From: an uncultured Lachnoclostridium sp.
GTDB lineage: Bacteria > Bacillota > Clostridia > Lachnospirales > Lachnospiraceae
Assembly (NCBI GenBank): GCA_930986645.1
Contig: CAKNJS010000001.1
Coordinates: forward strand, 124,001 to 188,000
Length of the DNA: 64,000 nt
Direction of reading: 5' to 3'
Positions 61,901 through 64,000 of the stretch are shown here, piece by piece; the stretch's first letter is position 1, and each line of letters begins with the position of its first letter. Made by a program: the position numbers and the translations under genes. The notes under the pieces are model-generated. The model had not been told where the DNA came from. It ran no database searches and saw only the letters and a program-made list of their open reading frames with translations.

Positions 61901-62219
61901 ATTCAATGCTGAGGGGCTTGCAGGGAAAGAGGTTGTCGTATTCGAGAAACTGCATCTTATGTTAGATGGGAAAGTGATCCCGGTTACATCCCATGAAGAT
62001 CTTACAGATCAGGGGCAGACTATAAAGCTGGTGGAGGAAGAAACACCGAAGACACCGGAAACGCCGGAAACACCTGAGACGCCGACAACGAATCCACCGC
62101 AGACCGGGGACACTACGAGCCCGGTTTTGTGGGTAGCCATAGCGCTTCTGACAGCCGCAGGAATCGGATGTGGCATCTGGAAGATCCGCAGGAGAAAGAG
62201 GACGGAGGATAAAGTCTGA
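58911..62219 (+). CDS. Cell-wall-anchored adhesin with thioester-type head and VaFE repeats
   Basis: A signal peptide (FLLSVVTALTTIFSSGLPVLAA) is followed by a thioester-domain-like head with NVAYCVEP and DQAYVIGHLTVAYIYSG, then Cna-B/SpaA-type beta domains (ITSKTTGE, VTVQETKAPEGYLL), four ~110-residue VaFE repeats and a Pro/Thr linker. The end has NPPQTGD, a hydrophobic segment and RRRKR, a sortase signal with N-P replacing L-P of LPxTG. Such proteins form intramolecular isopeptide or ester bonds and bind host surfaces. No sortase is in view. The protein probably mediates cell contact during transfer or colonisation. A GTG one codon before the ATG is the track start. Confidence 0.92.
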   Translation: MKEKKKHGRRVTAFLLSVVTALTTIFSSGLPVLAADGTIQFNSGEYISYGDYRTTKMTFDGDNVAYCVEPLKKTPQAGTYSYNLMATDSPVRKALYYLPGGYGYDANIKDQYLSGWSEDQAYVIGHLTVAYIYSGYDAESGAFYGAPQNYIDKAIAVANAISALPNPPQSFRAFIVPSNNDQTIAGSWYQKPYGYIEIRKSTANEEISGENGNYSLAGAEYGVYNGETQVTTLVTDDDGYAKSGELESGSYTIRELKASPGYAVDTQSYNVTVESDVTVSVEVTEVPQSNPLSLLVKKIDSETGEGTVQGNASLAGAEFAVKYYTVQSDDDPAASGTEPERTWIFRTDEEGRIEFTSKYLVSGDEFYYQMDGTTPCVPLGTVTVQETKAPEGYLLNESVFVQKIVVGGTMETVETVECYQTTTVADQVYRGDLEFVKVSDGDLNRLADVPFSITSKTTGESHVIVTDWNGYASTSADWTPHTSNTNRGESSSDGIWFGTGEPDDTKGALPYDTYVIEEQRCETNEGMNLLKIEVTVYRDSVTIDLGTLTDDRIEIGTTALDQETGFHLSNPDQKVTLIDTVEYEGLKKGVEYRLTGTLMDQETGEPILVDGKAVTAETTFTAKKSSGSVEVEFTFDGSGLQGKTIVVFEELYQEDLKLAVHADLEDKDQTIYFPKVGTKVADTETREQIANAGKEVKLTDTVSYENLVAGEKYRLTGTLMDQETGEAILVDGKEVTGETEFTAEESSGTAEVAFSFDGSTLAGKTVVVFEKLWYGDEQIGFHEDLDSKEQTLVFPEIKTEAKNPATDSQVGTAEQETTILDTVSYHNLIPGKEYTLRGVLMDQETGEEFLVNGEPVTSEVEFTPSEPNGSVEMTFTFDGSALTGKTLVVFEDVYYNEKTVASHAEIESDPQSIYYPEIGTQAKDGEDGDQEAKADKEVTIIDTVSYKNLTPGLTYQVSGVLMDKSTGAELLINGEAVNGQTEFVPESAEGTVDVTFTFNAEGLAGKEVVVFEKLHLMLDGKVIPVTSHEDLTDQGQTIKLVEEETPKTPETPETPETPTTNPPQTGDTTSPVLWVAIALLTAAGIGCGIWKIRRRKRTEDKV
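60639..62040 (+). repeat. Four ~350-bp VaFE-type coding repeats in the adhesin
   Basis: Each unit begins with IDTVSYxNL-like text, contains GTLMDQETGE and ends with GKTVVVFEKL. The first three share GTLMDQETGE or GVLMDQETGE; the fourth is more divergent (GVLMDKSTGA). DNA similarity among units two and one is high enough to allow recombination and copy-number change. Confidence 0.85.
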
Positions 62220-62335
62220 TGATCATGTGTGAAACAGAGAATGGAAATATAACGGATTTAAAAGCTATAGTAGAGCAGATGGCAGAAACTGATCTTCTTG
62301 TTATAGAGTTTCAGGAGGACAAAAATGAAGAATGA
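62219..62335 (+). CDS. 38-residue ORF coupled to adhesin and radC
   Basis: This ORF is too short for the track. Its ATG overlaps the adhesin stop (TGATGA) and its end overlaps the radC start by 11 bases, so it is translationally tied to both. The product (MIMCETENGNITDLKAIVEQ...) is acidic and probably helical; I recognise no family. Conservation in related elements would show whether it is a real protein or only a coupling device. Confidence 0.45.
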   Translation: MIMCETENGNITDLKAIVEQMAETDLLVIEFQEDKNEE

Positions 62336-62801
62336 ATTAGATGTTGTGAATATACGCTTGGTAAAAGAGCCGTCGCTATATAGCACAAAGCCATTAAATT
62401 CCCCGGAGGCCGTGCTGGAACTGATGGCAGAAGAGCTGTCCTCATATGACAGGGAAGTTCTATGTATCCTCAATATGAAAGCAAACAGTCAGGTGATCAA
62501 TATGAATATTGTGAGTGTTGGCACAATTAATTCTGCTCTGGTTAATCCAAGGGAAATTTTCAAGAGCAGCATTTTATCAAATGCGTGTGCGATCATTGCA
62601 ATCCATAATCATCCGAGTGGAAATATAATGCCTTCAAGGGAAGACGTGAATATTACCAAACGGTTGAAAATGAGCGGGGCTATTTTGGGAATCGATCTCT
62701 TGGATCATATCATTATCGGCGGCACTAGCGGGGAGATGTATAGTTTCAAATCGAAAAGGAAAGATCTGTTCGCAGAACAGTGCCATGAGCACGAAAGATA
62801 G
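62325..62801 (+). CDS. radC: RadC-family JAB-domain protein
   Basis: The JAMM-type metal site is visible as IIAIHNHPSGNIMPSREDV (HxHPSG...D). The N-terminal helix-hairpin-helix of chromosomal RadC is missing, leaving 158 residues, the short form that is common on conjugative elements and prophages and may process DNA ends or counter host defences. The ATG has CAGGAGG seven bases before it. Confidence 0.93.
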   Translation: MKNELDVVNIRLVKEPSLYSTKPLNSPEAVLELMAEELSSYDREVLCILNMKANSQVINMNIVSVGTINSALVNPREIFKSSILSNACAIIAIHNHPSGNIMPSREDVNITKRLKMSGAILGIDLLDHIIIGGTSGEMYSFKSKRKDLFAEQCHEHER

Positions 62802-62948
62802 CATTTCAATACGGTATCGGGCGACTGATACCGTTCTACATAGTCGGCAGTTCTGTCGGCAGAATCACCTTTATATGTATTTGCACAGTGGAAAGCGCAT
62901 CTTCTTTCTGCTATATTTTCAAAAAATACTGCGATAGGAGATGAAAAG

Positions 62949-63131
62949 ATGGGGAACATATTTAAGAACAGAAAGAGCCGACAATCAAGAGAGATAGGTA
63001 CATTTTGCCAGATCCAAAGATTGCAAGAGTACCGTTGGGAATACCGGAAAGCGTGGGAGAGAGAAAAAAATATACGTCGCCTGAAATATTTCTTCAAAAT
63101 CGGGGCGGTGATGCAACGTGCGGATCAGTGA
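62949..63131 (+). CDS. Small basic element protein of unknown function
   Basis: 60 residues, rich in Arg, Lys and aromatic residues (RLQEYRWEYRKAWEREKN), cytoplasmic and probably helical. GGAG lies upstream of the ATG. It overlaps the next gene by 14 bases in another frame. I do not recognise it; small basic proteins are common in this part of integrative elements. Confidence 0.55.
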   Translation: MGNIFKNRKSRQSREIGTFCQIQRLQEYRWEYRKAWEREKNIRRLKYFFKIGAVMQRADQ

Positions 63132-63459
63132 GATCGATCTGTATCATCTTCCCGGCTGGATGAATGCTGTCTTTGAGCAAGTCGAAAAGCAGTGTGAAGA
63201 AGAGTTGGAGCGGGAGTCAGAGACATACCGGAAAATTATAAAAGAGGAACATACTCTGTTAGAGCAATTCCCGTTTTTAGCTACCTTGGCAGATGGAGAC
63301 GAGATTGCTGAAGGTATGGAACTGACGGTGGAAGAGGCGAGAGCACTGTCTCGGTTTCTGGCATTGGAGGATGACAGGAGAGGAATCGAGGCGGTGAAGT
63401 ATTATCTGTTGGGAGGAAGAGGGGCGGTGGAGATGATGGAGTTGTTGGGTTTGGTGTAA
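63118..63459 (+). CDS. Small helical element protein of unknown function
   Basis: 113 residues, acidic and helical. MRISEIDLYHLPGWMNAVFE at the start and a C-terminal EGMELTVEEARALSRFLALEDDRRGIEAVKYYLLGGR repeat-like helical end (quoted in part: LTVEEARALSRFLALED) resemble DUF6809-type proteins seen in Lachnospiraceae mobile elements; the identification is tentative. The start is a GTG with no strong ribosome binding site, so coupling to the overlapping upstream gene is likely. Confidence 0.6.
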   Translation: MRISEIDLYHLPGWMNAVFEQVEKQCEEELERESETYRKIIKEEHTLLEQFPFLATLADGDEIAEGMELTVEEARALSRFLALEDDRRGIEAVKYYLLGGRGAVEMMELLGLV

Positions 63460-63574
63460 AATGCTGAAAGATTTTCCTTTCAGAGACAGATTGTTTATAT
63501 TTTAATATACTACAGAGAAGAAATAATGATATAATGCAGATATATGAGAAAATATCGATTTAATGGGAGATATA

Positions 63575-64000
63575 ATGGAAAGACAGTATGCTGAACCGGA
63601 CAGATCTAATCCGAATAATTATATGCTTGATAGCTGTGTTTATGGAACACTCGCAGAGGATGAAGAACTTTTTGATGTGCTTAAAGAATCAGTATCAAAA
63701 AAATTCTGTTATTATACTACAGCAATCCAAGATATGGAATTTGTAGAAGGAAAGGGAGCCAAAACATATAACAAGGAATGCATACCAATAATAAAAAAAC
63801 CGGTTCCTTCAGATTCAATTGAAAAGTTTAGGCAAATTAATAAAGAACTTAATGTTAAATGGGTGTCGGAAGTGGCTACATATATTCGTGATCATACTCG
63901 GGTGGATGGAACAAATCGTTTCGTTGAAAAAAATAGTTTAGAGGCGAAATTATTGCAAGAAATTATGAAAAAAAATAATCCTGATGGAAATAAGCCTTTT
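63575..64000 (+). CDS. Truncated ORF at window edge, possibly PIN-like
   Basis: An open frame of 142 codons runs from ATG 63575 (GGGAG six bases upstream) to the window end and is therefore absent from the ORF track. The product begins MERQYAEPDRSNPNNYMLDS and continues VYGTLAEDEELFDVLKES...YYTTAIQDMEF; an Asp in the first strand (YMLDSCV) and a Glu/Asp about 45 residues later (DMEFVEG) are reminiscent of a PIN-type ribonuclease fold. The base composition is clearly more AT-rich than that of the surrounding genes. A TATAAT at 63531 may be its -10 box. Confidence 0.5.
   Translation, partial: MERQYAEPDRSNPNNYMLDSCVYGTLAEDEELFDVLKESVSKKFCYYTTAIQDMEFVEGKGAKTYNKECIPIIKKPVPSDSIEKFRQINKELNVKWVSEVATYIRDHTRVDGTNRFVEKNSLEAKLLQEIMKKNNPDGNKPF

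Larger units (their letters stand above)
56746..64000 (+). mobile_element. Left part of an integrative (conjugative) element beside tRNA-Glu
   Basis: Directly after the tRNA come direct repeats, then parA, parB, a large LPxTG-type adhesin, radC and small genes with tight overlaps, a set typical of Lachnospiraceae integrative and conjugative elements. No core gene follows before the window ends. The integrase, relaxase, type IV secretion genes and the right attachment site are not in the window, so the extent and the class remain open. The right boundary given is the window edge, not the element end. Confidence 0.6.

Overview
The window looks like a chromosome segment of a spore-forming, anaerobic gut-type Firmicute, most likely Lachnospiraceae. 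The reasons are a stage II sporulation gene (spoIIR), a SPOCS/LysM coat-type protein, a murB-rapZ-whiA-HPr block, luxS, an energy-converting [NiFe] hydrogenase with its full Hyp maturation set, strong AGGAGG ribosome binding sites, and a conjugative-element-like insertion with a Cna/VaFE adhesin beside a tRNA. The genus is inference; no rRNA is present.

Layout. (1) 1-10.7 kb is an accessory block: a membrane protein, a very large membrane protein with a helicase-like middle and a C-terminal zinc-ribbon/HExxH peptidase, a secreted transglutaminase-like protein, a TIR - P-loop-like - HD phosphohydrolase fusion and, convergent to it, a TIR - methyltransferase fusion. (2) luxS stands alone behind a clear promoter and a possibly structured leader. 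(3) 11.5-23.1 kb is a hydrogenase region: hypABFCDE on the minus strand and, divergently, echABCDEF. The large subunit ends exactly at its C-terminal metal-binding motif, which fits the absence of a maturation endopeptidase. (4) 23.2-28.2 kb is a run of housekeeping or hypothetical genes (alpha/beta hydrolase, HAD phosphatase, metallophosphoesterase, yaaA, aldo/keto reductase, DUF4190-type protein).

(5) 28.3-37.2 kb is a second accessory operon and the best candidate for an undescribed system. It encodes a small PGDYG-like protein, an unrecognised 650-residue protein, a giant protein joining a Ser/Thr-kinase-like domain, a RyR-like domain and a Card1/DUF1887-like PD-(D/E)XK nuclease end, and a membrane protein with two Rossmann/TrkA-N-like folds and another RyR domain. 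The last three genes overlap by a few bases and must be co-translated. A plausible reading is a sensor/effector conflict or stress system.

(6) 37.3-56.5 kb is mainly core genome: plsC, PrcB-like lipoprotein, SPOCS-LysM, ispE, a GntR regulator, spoIIR, a CDF transporter, a three-gene acyl-lipid module, a Cof phosphatase, glmM, a SPOR amidase, a CorC-type protein, murB-rapZ-whiA-HPr(Crh-like) and a lipid kinase. (7) From the 3' end of a tRNA-Glu(CTC) at 56.7 kb to the window end lies the left part of an integrative element: parA, parB, a cell-wall-anchored adhesin, a tiny coupled ORF, radC, two small element genes and a truncated PIN-like ORF at the edge. The other end, the integrase and the conjugation genes are outside the window.

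All domain calls are by eye from translated motifs; no database search was run.
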